Assembly: GCA_965230225.1 (NCBI GenBank)
Contig: CBDDKM010000010.1
Span: forward strand, 434,001 to 498,000
Origin: CALSMU01 sp965230225
Lineage (GTDB): Bacteria > Bacteroidota > Bacteroidia > Flavobacteriales_D > Parvicellaceae
DNA length: 64,000 bases
Direction: 5' to 3'
Shown here: positions 53,853-62,266 of the stretch, one piece after another
How positions within the stretch are numbered: the stretch's first letter is position 1
Layout: the number at the start of each line of letters is the position of its first letter
Notes under the pieces: generated by a model
What the model saw: only the letters and a program-made list of their open reading frames with translations
Database searches by the model: none
Told to the model about the DNA's origin: nothing
Made by a program: the position numbers and the translations under genes

Positions 53853-54491
53853 ATGACAAACAAGTTTCTTATAACACTGGTTGCCTGCCTATTTGTTTTA
53901 ATTGGAAATGCACAGGACGACACAACCAAAAATGACTTAATTCAGTTTAGTGGAATTATTGTTTCAGGAGATAGTTTAGAACCGGTTCCATTTTGTAACA
54001 TCATTGACCGTACCACCAAGCGCGGAACTACTTCCGATTATTTTGGATACTTCTCGTTTGTTGCCAGAGAGGGGGACACCATATTATTCTCCTCTGTAGG
54101 GTATAAAAAATCCACCTTTGTTATACCGGACACCTTAACCATAAAAAAATACTCTCTGATTCAGATGATGCACAAGGATACTATTCTGCTTAAAACAGCT
54201 GTAATTTATCCATGGCCATCAAAAGAACAATTTGCAGATGCATTTGTCAACACCGAAATTCCTAACGATGACCTGAAAAGGGCACAATTGAATCTTGCCC
54301 GTGCAGACATGAAAGAAAGGATGGATGCTACTCCAATGGACGGAGGCATGAATTATAAATGGTCCATGCAACAATACCAAAGCAAATTGTACTATGCAGG
54401 ACAGGCTCCTCCTAATAACCTTCTTAATCCGATTGCCTGGGCCAAGTTTATTAAAGCCTGGAAAAACGGAGATTTTAAACAAAAAGAATAG
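53853..54491 (+). CDS. Carboxypeptidase-like regulatory-domain envelope protein
   Basis: This 212-residue protein has a signal peptide (1-20, ending NAQ) and one carboxypeptidase-D-regulatory-like Ig domain (30-110): FSGIIVSGDSLEPVPFCNII then TTSDYFGYFSFVAREGDTILFSSVGYK. This fold is the N-terminal extension of many Bacteroidota TonB receptors, here in a separate protein. The helical C-terminal half (150-205) has no clear fold. It is 17 bases upstream of the receptor and is probably its partner. Confidence 0.82.
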   Translation: MTNKFLITLVACLFVLIGNAQDDTTKNDLIQFSGIIVSGDSLEPVPFCNIIDRTTKRGTTSDYFGYFSFVAREGDTILFSSVGYKKSTFVIPDTLTIKKYSLIQMMHKDTILLKTAVIYPWPSKEQFADAFVNTEIPNDDLKRAQLNLARADMKERMDATPMDGGMNYKWSMQQYQSKLYYAGQAPPNNLLNPIAWAKFIKAWKNGDFKQKE

Positions 54492-54508
54492 TATCCTTTT
54501 TATCATTG

Positions 54509-57169
54509 ATGAACTTTCTTAAACTTTTCATATTGGTGCTATTGCTACCTGCGCTTGCTTTTGGTCAAAGAGCTGCCACCATTAGTGGTGTAATTCAAGA
54601 TCAATACAAAAGGCCGGTTGCTGATGCCAATGTAATTGTTTTGGGAATTAGAACAGGAACCATTTCGGATAAGAAAGGAAGGTTTAGCCTTACCGTTCCC
54701 TCCAATCATGATATTACCTTAAAGTTTAGCCACGTAAAATACTTTGGTAAGAGCTTAACATTTAACCTTTCTGAAGGAGAGAACAAACAGATTAGGCTAA
54801 CCATGAAGTCCAGAACGCTAAATCAATTTACACTAGAATACATTGATCCGGGAACTGGAAATCTGGATGAGTACGATATTATTTTACCTTCTGAAATGAC
54901 CAGTGTTAATGGTGGTGTAGAAGGGACTTTGAAGTTTGGAAATTACGGAGTATCACAAACCAGTGAGTTATCTGCCGGATACAATGTTAGAGGAGGAAAC
55001 TTCAATGAAAACCTTATATATGTAAACGACATTCAGGTATACCGACCATTTCTTGCTAGATCCGGTCAGCAAGAAGGTTTGAGCTTTGTAAACCCCTACT
55101 TAATCAATAACATTCTATTTTCTTCGGGTGGGTTTGATGCCAGATATGGTGACAAGCTATCCTCAGTCCTAGACATACGATATACTGAACCAACCATTAA
55201 AGACACTACCTTAAATGGATCCTTTACAGCCAGTCTTCTTGGAGTTTCCAGTCATATCGAAAAATATGTTTCACCAAGGTTTAACTACATTTCCGGATTG
55301 AGGTACAGAACCAATTCGTACCTGTTAGGAGCTTTGGATACACAAGGTGAATACAAACCAACTTCTATCGATTATCAGGGAATGTTTAACTATCACCTTA
55401 ACGAAACCACGAAACTTTCCTTCTTCGGAACCTACTCTAAAAACGACTATCGAGTTATTCCAGAAAACAGAGAAACCAACTTTGGAAGCATTAATCAAGC
55501 CTTAAGGTTTACGGTATTTTATGAAGGTCAGGAGGTAACTGCGTTTGAGACCTACATGGGAGCAGTTTCTCTTCAACATGAGTTTAGCGATTCGTTAAAA
55601 ATGAAATTTATCACATCTGTTTACAGAACTCAAGAATCAGAACACTTTGATTTATTAGGAGAATATAGATTAGACGAATTGGAAAGAGATTTGGGTAATG
55701 ATCAATATGGAGAAGTAGCATTTAACAGAGGGGTTGGAGCATTTTTGGATCATGCCAGAAACGACCTGGATGCAACAGTTGCCAATGCCTACACCAAGTG
55801 GACCTATAATGTTAATCAGCACAAACTGGAATGGGGAGCTAAATTTCAGCACGAAATCATTAACGATCAAATCAGCGAATGGAACTATGTTGACTCTTCC
55901 AGGTTCAATATCCCACACCCTCAAGACTCGGTAGGTTATGTTGATCCATCTGCTCAACCTTATCAATACCTTACTTTGAGCAATGTCATTAAATCTAAGA
56001 ACAACATTAGCTCTAATCGAATTACAGGGTACATTCAGGACAGAAAGAGCTTTCAGTTCCCTACTAAAATTTACTTTGAAGATTCTATTATCACTAAGGA
56101 TACTGCCTACCTCTATAGAGATACTATAGAAACGGCCAAATCCATTAATGCTACCTTAGGAGTTCGTGCACACTATTGGGGATTTAATGGTCAAACCGTT
56201 GTATCTCCAAGATTCAGTATTAACTACCGCCCTGCTCGTTTTTACCTACACAACAACGAAGCGTATAGAAGAAATTTACTGTTCCGTTTTGCAACTGGGT
56301 ACTACTATCAACCAGCTTTCTATAGAGAATTAAGAAACCTACAAGGAGAAATCAACCCCGAAATCAGAGCACAGAAATCACTTCACTTTGTACTGGGAAT
56401 GGACTACACTTACTTTATGTGGGGAAGACCTTTCAAATTTGGTACTGAAGTATATTACAAGCACCTTTCGGACCTAATACCTTACGAAATAGATAATGTA
56501 AGGATCAGGTATTATGGAGAGAACAACGCAGTTGGGTACGCTACAGGAGTAGATATGAAACTTAATGGTGAATTCATTAAGGGCGTTGAATCCTATGCTT
56601 CTTTATCATGGTTAAAAACAGAGGAAGATATTCTGGATGATTATTACTACGATTACTTTAATTCGGACGGTGAGCAAATTTACTTTGGATATACCAGTAA
56701 TGATGTGGTTGTGGATAGCGTTAGACATGAACCTGGGAATATTCCTCGCCCTACAGATCAAAGAGTTTCTTTTGCTACTTTCTTCCAGGATAGAATGCCT
56801 AAAGAATGGGATACAGATAAATTTAAATTCAGTACCATGAAGGTAAATCTTACCATGGTATTTGGGTCCAGATTACCTTATGGACCTCCAGGTGAGGACA
56901 GGTACAAAGACATTCTTCGTTCATCTTTATATAAAAGAGTTGACATTGGATTTAGTAAGGAATTGTTTACCGATCAAACCAAGCTAAAAGATGGCTCCAT
57001 TTGGAAAAAAATGGACAAGGTTTGGATTTCCTTTGAGGTATTTAACTTGCTGGATATTTCCAATACCATTAACTACTCATGGATCAAAGATGTAACCGGA
57101 AGACAATATTCTATCCCAAGTTTCTTAACTTCTAGAAGACTAAATCTTAAATTTGTTGCTCAATTTTAA
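54509..57169 (+). CDS. TonB-dependent outer-membrane receptor
   Basis: The 886-residue receptor starts at the ATG at 54509; a TTG one codon earlier is rejected. It has a signal peptide ending LAFGQ, a carboxypeptidase-regulatory-like domain (about 20-105; ISGVIQDQYKRPVADANVIV), and a plug with SAGYNVRGGNFNENLIYVND (about 150-175). A 22-strand-type barrel fills the rest, ending in an aromatic strand (SRRLNLKFVAQF). There is no SusD-type lipoprotein next to it, so it is a stand-alone receptor. The substrate cannot be read. It is the second gene of its unit; the TPMT-like methyltransferase follows by five bases. Confidence 0.92.
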   Translation: MNFLKLFILVLLLPALAFGQRAATISGVIQDQYKRPVADANVIVLGIRTGTISDKKGRFSLTVPSNHDITLKFSHVKYFGKSLTFNLSEGENKQIRLTMKSRTLNQFTLEYIDPGTGNLDEYDIILPSEMTSVNGGVEGTLKFGNYGVSQTSELSAGYNVRGGNFNENLIYVNDIQVYRPFLARSGQQEGLSFVNPYLINNILFSSGGFDARYGDKLSSVLDIRYTEPTIKDTTLNGSFTASLLGVSSHIEKYVSPRFNYISGLRYRTNSYLLGALDTQGEYKPTSIDYQGMFNYHLNETTKLSFFGTYSKNDYRVIPENRETNFGSINQALRFTVFYEGQEVTAFETYMGAVSLQHEFSDSLKMKFITSVYRTQESEHFDLLGEYRLDELERDLGNDQYGEVAFNRGVGAFLDHARNDLDATVANAYTKWTYNVNQHKLEWGAKFQHEIINDQISEWNYVDSSRFNIPHPQDSVGYVDPSAQPYQYLTLSNVIKSKNNISSNRITGYIQDRKSFQFPTKIYFEDSIITKDTAYLYRDTIETAKSINATLGVRAHYWGFNGQTVVSPRFSINYRPARFYLHNNEAYRRNLLFRFATGYYYQPAFYRELRNLQGEINPEIRAQKSLHFVLGMDYTYFMWGRPFKFGTEVYYKHLSDLIPYEIDNVRIRYYGENNAVGYATGVDMKLNGEFIKGVESYASLSWLKTEEDILDDYYYDYFNSDGEQIYFGYTSNDVVVDSVRHEPGNIPRPTDQRVSFATFFQDRMPKEWDTDKFKFSTMKVNLTMVFGSRLPYGPPGEDRYKDILRSSLYKRVDIGFSKELFTDQTKLKDGSIWKKMDKVWISFEVFNLLDISNTINYSWIKDVTGRQYSIPSFLTSRRLNLKFVAQF

Positions 57170-57174
57170 GAGTA

Positions 57175-57750
57175 ATGAAGTTAGATGCAGAATATTGGGA
57201 CGAAAGATATAAAACACAAAACTCCGGTTGGGATATCGGTTACCCATCACCAGCCATTTGCAAGTATTTCGATAACAAAGACACCTCTAAAAAGATATTA
57301 ATTCCGGGATGTGGTAATGCTTACGAGGGGGAATACCTCTTTAACAATGGGTTCAAAAACATTACGCTGTTAGATTACTCAGAGACTTCGAAGCAAAATT
57401 TCCTGAATCGAGTTCCTGGTTTTAATGAAAAGAATTATGTAATAGATGGTTTTTTCGAGCACAAAGGAAGTTATGATTTCATCGTGGAACAGACTTTCTT
57501 TTGTGCATTGGACCCGAGTCTTAGAGAGAAATATGCTAAAAAAATGCACGAACTTCTTGCTCCTGGAGGACAGCTTATTGGACTCCTATTTGATGATCCT
57601 CTTTACGAAGATCACCCTCCTTATGGTGGTAACAAAGAAGAATACCTAAGCTATTTTTCACCTTTGTTTTCCGAAGTTAAAATGACACCTTGTCACAGCT
57701 CCATACCAGAGCGATCAGGGAGGGAATTATTTATCATTTTAAAGAAATAG
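57175..57750 (+). CDS. TPMT-family SAM-dependent methyltransferase
   Basis: This 191-residue class I methyltransferase begins with DAEYWDERYKTQNSGWDIGYPSP, typical of the thiopurine methyltransferase family. SAM motif I is ILIPGCGNAYEG near residues 43-54, and the later segment IVEQTFFCALDP is family-conserved. Bacterial members methylate small thiols, selenium or tellurium compounds; the substrate here is not known. It is five bases after the TonB-receptor gene, so it may be co-transcribed. Confidence 0.87.
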   Translation: MKLDAEYWDERYKTQNSGWDIGYPSPAICKYFDNKDTSKKILIPGCGNAYEGEYLFNNGFKNITLLDYSETSKQNFLNRVPGFNEKNYVIDGFFEHKGSYDFIVEQTFFCALDPSLREKYAKKMHELLAPGGQLIGLLFDDPLYEDHPPYGGNKEEYLSYFSPLFSEVKMTPCHSSIPERSGRELFIILKK

Positions 57751-57794
57751 AACAATTTTCTTACTACCTTTCCATTCGAATTGCATTACCTGTT

Positions 57795-58319
57795 ATGAAA
57801 GAAGTAAAAATATCTAAAACAACTCCCAGAGAAGAAGGAAGTTTTAGCGAAATCCGTGTTTCAAAAGGAATTGAAAAGTATTATTTACTATCGGCCGGAT
57901 TAATGTTTTTAGGAGTATTGGCTATTGGCTCTAGTTTTCTTCCTCCATACGAAATGGGTTTGATCATTTTTAAATGTGGAGCAGGACTTGGATTAATAGT
58001 AGGAGGTGCCATCATGTATGGAATAAATGCCATTCGTGTTAAGGGTAGAAAACATGCATTAAGAAACGGTGCAATTATAACAGGAAAAGTGATTGATCAC
58101 GGTCGTAAATTCAACCCCACCAACAGTAATCGTTACTACACAGTTACTATTAAATATCACGATGGGCATGGGGATGACCAAGCAGAAATTAAGAGTTCTG
58201 ATAAGGAAATATTCAAATTCCTACCATTGGAAAGTGAAACTTTAGGAATCTTAGCTGACTTACCTCAATACAAAGTCTTTTTTCCCGCAGAAGTAGGAGT
58301 TAAATTAATTATCGAGTAG
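57795..58319 (+). CDS. Two-helix membrane protein, DUF3592-like
   Basis: The protein has 174 residues from the ATG at 57795. The longer in-frame TTG start at 57690 would overlap the methyltransferase by 61 bases and is unlikely. Two transmembrane helices (about 34-52 and 60-80) are followed by a soluble beta domain, ALRNGAIITGKVIDHGRKFNPTN then YYTVTIKYHDGHGD, as in DUF3592 proteins. The function is unknown. It is followed after one base by the PyrR-like gene. Confidence 0.72.
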   Translation: MKEVKISKTTPREEGSFSEIRVSKGIEKYYLLSAGLMFLGVLAIGSSFLPPYEMGLIIFKCGAGLGLIVGGAIMYGINAIRVKGRKHALRNGAIITGKVIDHGRKFNPTNSNRYYTVTIKYHDGHGDDQAEIKSSDKEIFKFLPLESETLGILADLPQYKVFFPAEVGVKLIIE

Positions 58320-58320
58320 A

Positions 58321-58839
58321 ATGGAAACTGCAAAAACACTAATTCTTTCAGCAAAACAAGTAGAACAAAAAATCCAAAGAATTGCTCATCAAATTCTGGA
58401 AAAGAACTACGATGAGAACGAGATAGTGTTGGTGGGAATCGCCAACAGAGGATATTCCATTGCCGAGAAGATCAACAAGGTTTTAACCAATGTTGCTGAT
58501 TGTAAAATTAGCCTTCATAAACTTCAAATCGATAAAGATTTACCACTTGAAAATGAAATCAATTTCTCGGCTGAGCTTAGTGATTTAGATGGTAAATCCA
58601 TTATTCTTATTGATGATGTACTGAACTCAGGAAGAACCTTGATATACGCAGCTAAATATCTACTTGAGTCCAAACTAAAATACCTTACCACGGTTGTTTT
58701 AGTAGATCGCAGGCACAGAAAGTTCCCAATCAAAGCAAATTTTGTAGGGATGACTTTGTCCACTACCCTACAAGATCATATTTCGGTAAATTTCGAAGGA
58801 GATCAGGTAGAAGTATTCCTGGATGATCCGGAAGGTTAA
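58321..58839 (+). CDS. pyrR: PyrR-like phosphoribosyltransferase
   Basis: This 172-residue type I phosphoribosyltransferase has the PRPP loop SIILIDDVLNSGRTL (about 97-111) and the PyrR-typical LVDRRHRKFPIKANFVG. In Firmicutes PyrR regulates pyr operons and has uracil phosphoribosyltransferase activity; here the segment normally read GHRELPIRADYVG is recognisable but changed. No pyrimidine gene is adjacent, so regulation is not supported. It converges without a gap on the acyl-CoA reductase gene. Confidence 0.75.
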   Translation: METAKTLILSAKQVEQKIQRIAHQILEKNYDENEIVLVGIANRGYSIAEKINKVLTNVADCKISLHKLQIDKDLPLENEINFSAELSDLDGKSIILIDDVLNSGRTLIYAAKYLLESKLKYLTTVVLVDRRHRKFPIKANFVGMTLSTTLQDHISVNFEGDQVEVFLDDPEG

Positions 58840-59880
58840 TTACAACCCTAACAAAAACTCAATCGTATCTACGTTATCTGCATAGTCCCATAGTTGGGGC
58901 TTTTGCGCTTGCCCAAATGAAATATCAGTTTTAGATACCACACATTGAATTTCTTCCGAACGGTCGTTCAATAGTTTTTTCACTTCATCTAAATCTTCGT
59001 ACTCCTCATAATTCAAAGTACCAACAGGCGAGTAAAAGCTTTCCTCTCTTCTCAATAAAATAAACCCATTTTCGATTACATCGTACTTTTCCATTAGGAA
59101 TACTGCCTTATGATAATCGTAGTTGTTAGCATACTTATTATTATCCGTAACAAATCGATGATCATATAATCCTCCAAAAATGTTGTCTAAATTGTATCCT
59201 TTAGGCACATAAACCTTGGTTACATTTCTGCACCCAAGTCCATAATATCTGAATATATCTTCCGAAAGACCTTTTAACTCCTCCTCAGATTCATTACCAT
59301 CCAAAACAGCAATAGAAGTTCTGCTTTTACGAATAATGTTGGGGTATTTTCCAAAGTACTGCTCAAAGTAGCGAGATGTATTATTACTTCCCGTAGCAAT
59401 AACTGCATCAATTCCTTCCAGTTTCCCCTGTATCAACTCTATTTTTTCATCCAAAGCAGGGTCAAACAATCTCAACACATCCAACACTGCCGGAATCAGT
59501 TTATCATCATCTGAAGACAATTTTACCTTTGCTTTTTGCCCTAAAATGTATGTACAAAGCAAATCGTGAAAACCAACCATAGGAATATTACCTGCCATAA
59601 TAATCCCAACTGTTTTGTTGGATGCTGAATCTGTGCTATACCTATTGATCCAGTTCATCAGGTTTTCGCGATCCAATAATTCACCCCAGGCCTGAAAAGA
59701 ATGTTCAACCTCTCTACTGGTAAACCACCCGTTAAAGACATTTACTGTTCTTACAATTCCTTTTAATTTTTCAAATTCTTCTTCTGTAAGCCCTAGATCA
59801 AACCCCTTCCAGGACTCCATTTTCCCTACTGATTTTAATACAACTCCCAGTTTTGAGAGGCTATTAATTCTTTCTTCCAT
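58840..59880 (-). CDS. LuxC-like acyl-CoA reductase
   Basis: This 346-residue aldehyde-dehydrogenase-fold protein is of the LuxC type. It has GIIMAGNIPMVGFHDLLC near residue 95, the nucleotide-region GKLEGIDAVIATGSNNTSRYF, and the active-site Cys in YYGLGCRNVTKVY. It would reduce acyl-CoA to aldehyde with NADPH. LuxD and LuxE partners are absent and the protein is shorter than LuxC (about 480), so the substrate is unknown. It is divergent from the ferredoxin gene, an arrangement I recall from other Bacteroidota. Confidence 0.85.
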   Translation of the reverse strand: MEERINSLSKLGVVLKSVGKMESWKGFDLGLTEEEFEKLKGIVRTVNVFNGWFTSREVEHSFQAWGELLDRENLMNWINRYSTDSASNKTVGIIMAGNIPMVGFHDLLCTYILGQKAKVKLSSDDDKLIPAVLDVLRLFDPALDEKIELIQGKLEGIDAVIATGSNNTSRYFEQYFGKYPNIIRKSRTSIAVLDGNESEEELKGLSEDIFRYYGLGCRNVTKVYVPKGYNLDNIFGGLYDHRFVTDNNKYANNYDYHKAVFLMEKYDVIENGFILLRREESFYSPVGTLNYEEYEDLDEVKKLLNDRSEEIQCVVSKTDISFGQAQKPQLWDYADNVDTIEFLLGL

Positions 59881-59925
59881 AACTCATTGTGAATTTTTAC
59901 TTCGCAAATTATTCGTTCAAACTTG

Positions 59926-59933
59926 TACCTTTG
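59926..59933 (+). promoter_or_regulatory. -7 box (TACCTTTG) of the ferredoxin gene
   Basis: Perfect TAnnTTTG, 34 bases before the ATG at 59968, in the divergent region with the acyl-CoA reductase gene. Confidence 0.55.
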
Positions 59934-59967
59934 TTCTAACAAAATGCAAAATTAATAAGAATTAGCT

Positions 59968-60318
59968 ATGGCCATAATTATTACTGACGAATGTATCAAT
60001 TGCGGAGCTTGTGAACCAGAATGCCCTAACAACGCTATTTATGAAGGTGGTGTTGAGTGGAAATTTTCGGATGGGACAGATGCCTCTGGTGATGTTACTG
60101 GCTATAACAGTAAAGTAACAGTAGACGCAGATCACGAAAACGAGCCGGTGGAAATGGATTATTACTATATCGTTCCTGATAAATGTACCGAGTGTGTTGG
60201 ATTCCACGAGGAACCACAATGTGCTGCGGTATGTCCGGTAGATTGTTGTGTGGATGATGAAAATATCGTTGAGACTGAGGAAGAATTACTGGAGAAAAAA
60301 GATTTACTTCACTCTTGA
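59968..60318 (+). CDS. 2[4Fe-4S] ferredoxin, Alvin-type
   Basis: This 116-residue cytoplasmic electron carrier has a first cluster motif CINCGACEPECP (Cys 9, 12, 15, 19). The second is CTECVGFHEEPQCAAVCP, that is CX2CX8CX3CP, the long spacing of Allochromatium-type ferredoxins, which lowers redox potentials. An extra loop of about 37 residues (GGVEWKFSDGTDASG onward) lies between the clusters. Its stop overlaps the start of the next gene (TTGA). Function with the divergent reductase is inferred only from position. Confidence 0.9.
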   Translation: MAIIITDECINCGACEPECPNNAIYEGGVEWKFSDGTDASGDVTGYNSKVTVDADHENEPVEMDYYYIVPDKCTECVGFHEEPQCAAVCPVDCCVDDENIVETEEELLEKKDLLHS

Positions 60319-61211
60319 TTCATCAGGTTGCAAATAAACTTCTTGTTTTCTTGTGCTTTTTTACTGCCTTTAATGGCCAGGCACAGGGCACAAAAGAAAT
60401 TAAGCAACTGGAAGACTCACTGGTTAAAATGTTGGCAGAGGTGCACTCCACACCTCATCTTAAAACCAAATTGGAGTTAAATAGCGTATTCGAACTAAAA
60501 CTTCGGGAACTGCTCAGGATAGATGCTGCCTTTACTCATGAGTTTGACACCTTGTCGAAAGTGATGGGAACCATCACATCTCCCGATAATAAGTTTAGAC
60601 TGTTTAACTGGAACCTGGAAAGAAACGAATATGGCGAACAGCTATACTTTTGTTTAATTATGAAATACGACGAAAAGCGAGAAGAGTACATCACTATTGA
60701 GCTGTTCGACAAGTCCAAATATGCCAGAGACATTCATCATGGAGTTTTTACAGACAAAAAATGGCTAGGAGCCGTTTACTATAAGATTATTCCTGTTCAG
60801 AAGGGAAATAAGACCATATACACTTTACTGGGATGGGACGGTAACAACATGCTTTCCAATAAAAAAATAGTGGAAACCATGGCTTTTAATGGGAGTGGAA
60901 AGGTCAAGTTTGGTTTCCCAATATTCAAAATGGAAGATGATAAGTCCAAGAGAAGAATCATTTTTCAGTATAAAAAAATGGCTAATTTTTCTCTTACCTA
61001 TCACGTTATAAAAAAGAAACCAACATTGGTATTCGACCACTTGATACCTGAGTCTCCGCAATTGGCTGGTATTGGAGATTATAATGTACCTGATGGTTCT
61101 TTTGATGGATTAATATGGGATGGAAGTCACTGGAAGTTAAAAAAGGACATTAAGCCCCGAGGGAAACCCAACAAAAATGATGTACTCTGGAATAACCCCA
61201 AAAGGGATTAA
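60315..61211 (+). CDS. Exported protein, tandem paralogue 1
   Basis: A 298-residue protein of no known family. The start is TTG (60315), overlapping the ferredoxin stop. There is no nearby ATG, and starting here gives a clear signal peptide (NKLLVFLCFFTAFNGQAQ). The mature part opens with a coiled QLEDSLVKMLAEVHS segment, then a large conserved block with RLFNWNLERNEYGEQLYFCL and YTLLGWDGNNMLSNKKIVET. It looks like a periplasmic beta-rich protein. The gene 110 bases downstream encodes a clear paralogue. Confidence 0.65.
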   Translation: MIHQVANKLLVFLCFFTAFNGQAQGTKEIKQLEDSLVKMLAEVHSTPHLKTKLELNSVFELKLRELLRIDAAFTHEFDTLSKVMGTITSPDNKFRLFNWNLERNEYGEQLYFCLIMKYDEKREEYITIELFDKSKYARDIHHGVFTDKKWLGAVYYKIIPVQKGNKTIYTLLGWDGNNMLSNKKIVETMAFNGSGKVKFGFPIFKMEDDKSKRRIIFQYKKMANFSLTYHVIKKKPTLVFDHLIPESPQLAGIGDYNVPDGSFDGLIWDGSHWKLKKDIKPRGKPNKNDVLWNNPKRD

Positions 61212-61320
61212 GTGTTTATTTCTTTTTGTAACCATTTCTACCAACCTCCGTACCTCAAAAACCACTATTTATATTTTGGATTCATCTTTGCAAGAGATGT
61301 ATTTATAAAACCAAAAGCGT

Positions 61321-62229
61321 ATGAAAAGGATATTTGTAATCACACTACTCATTTTCCTTACCTTACAGACTACAGCTCAAAATACTTCAGACCGGTTAAC
61401 CAAACTGGAAGATTCATTGGTGTCGTTATTATCTCATGTACATCAGGGAATGAATTTGAAAGAAAAACTGGAAAGGAACGAATTGTTCGAACAAGAACTT
61501 AGAAAGTTATTGAGAATGGACGAAGCTTTTAAAGCTCCTCTCACAAAACTTTCTAATGTAATGAGCACCATTAAGTCTCCCGATGATGCATTTAGAATGT
61601 TTAACTGGAACGTTGAACGAAATGAAAACGGAGAACAGATTTATTTCTGTTTAATCATGAAGTACGACAAACGTAAAGAAGAGTACATCACCATTGAATT
61701 ATTCGACAAATCAAAATACGCCACAAGAGTGGAGTTTACGGTTTACAACGATAAAAAATGGTTTGGAGCCTTATACTACGATATTGTTCCTGTTAAGAAA
61801 GGAGCAAAAACCATTTATACCTTAATGGGATGGGACGGCAATAATTCTCTTTCGAATAAAAAGATTATAGAAACCATGGCCTTCCAGGGAAGTTCTAAAG
61901 TAAAATTTGGATTTCCTCTATTTAAAATGAACTCTGAGGTGGTACAGCGTAGAGTTATATTCCAGTACAAAAAAGAATCTTACATGTCTGTTAAACATCA
62001 TGTAATTAAAAAGCAAGACTTTATCATTTTTGATCATCTTCTACCAGAAGCTCCTCAATTAGAGGGGATCAAAGATTTTTATGTTTCCGACCTAAGCTTT
62101 GATGCTTTCTACTGGGAAAGTGGCAAATGGAGACTACTCAAGGATATTGACATTAGAACAGGTAAATCCAAAAAAGATAGGATTTACCATGACCCTAGAA
62201 AAGACAAAACTCCCTTGTCCGGAAGATGA
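61321..62229 (+). CDS. Exported protein, tandem paralogue 2
   Basis: A 302-residue paralogue of the preceding gene; by eye more than half of the residues match, including FNWNVERNENGEQIYFCLIM and TLMGWDGNNSLSNKKIIET. It has a normal ATG and signal peptide (ending QTTAQ). The family is unknown to me. Tryptophan, Asp and Asn in the GWDGNN core and a Lys-rich end are shared. The stop codon lies in the loop of a minus-strand terminator for the convergent gene. Confidence 0.68.
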   Translation: MKRIFVITLLIFLTLQTTAQNTSDRLTKLEDSLVSLLSHVHQGMNLKEKLERNELFEQELRKLLRMDEAFKAPLTKLSNVMSTIKSPDDAFRMFNWNVERNENGEQIYFCLIMKYDKRKEEYITIELFDKSKYATRVEFTVYNDKKWFGALYYDIVPVKKGAKTIYTLMGWDGNNSLSNKKIIETMAFQGSSKVKFGFPLFKMNSEVVQRRVIFQYKKESYMSVKHHVIKKQDFIIFDHLLPEAPQLEGIKDFYVSDLSFDAFYWESGKWRLLKDIDIRTGKSKKDRIYHDPRKDKTPLSGR

Positions 62230-62241
62230 ACAAGGGAGTTT
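62207..62241 (-). terminator. Terminator of the type B protein, inside a convergent coding end
   Basis: AAACTCCCTTGT (62207-62218) is a perfect 12-base inverted repeat with ACAAGGGAGTTT (62230-62241), with an 11-base loop. On the minus strand it is followed by TGTCTTTTC after TTT, so it terminates the T9SS type B gene. Its left arm codes for the last residues of the convergent gene, and the loop ends with its TGA stop. Confidence 0.75.
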
Positions 62242-62266
62242 CCAACTTAGATCTCGGTACTAAATC

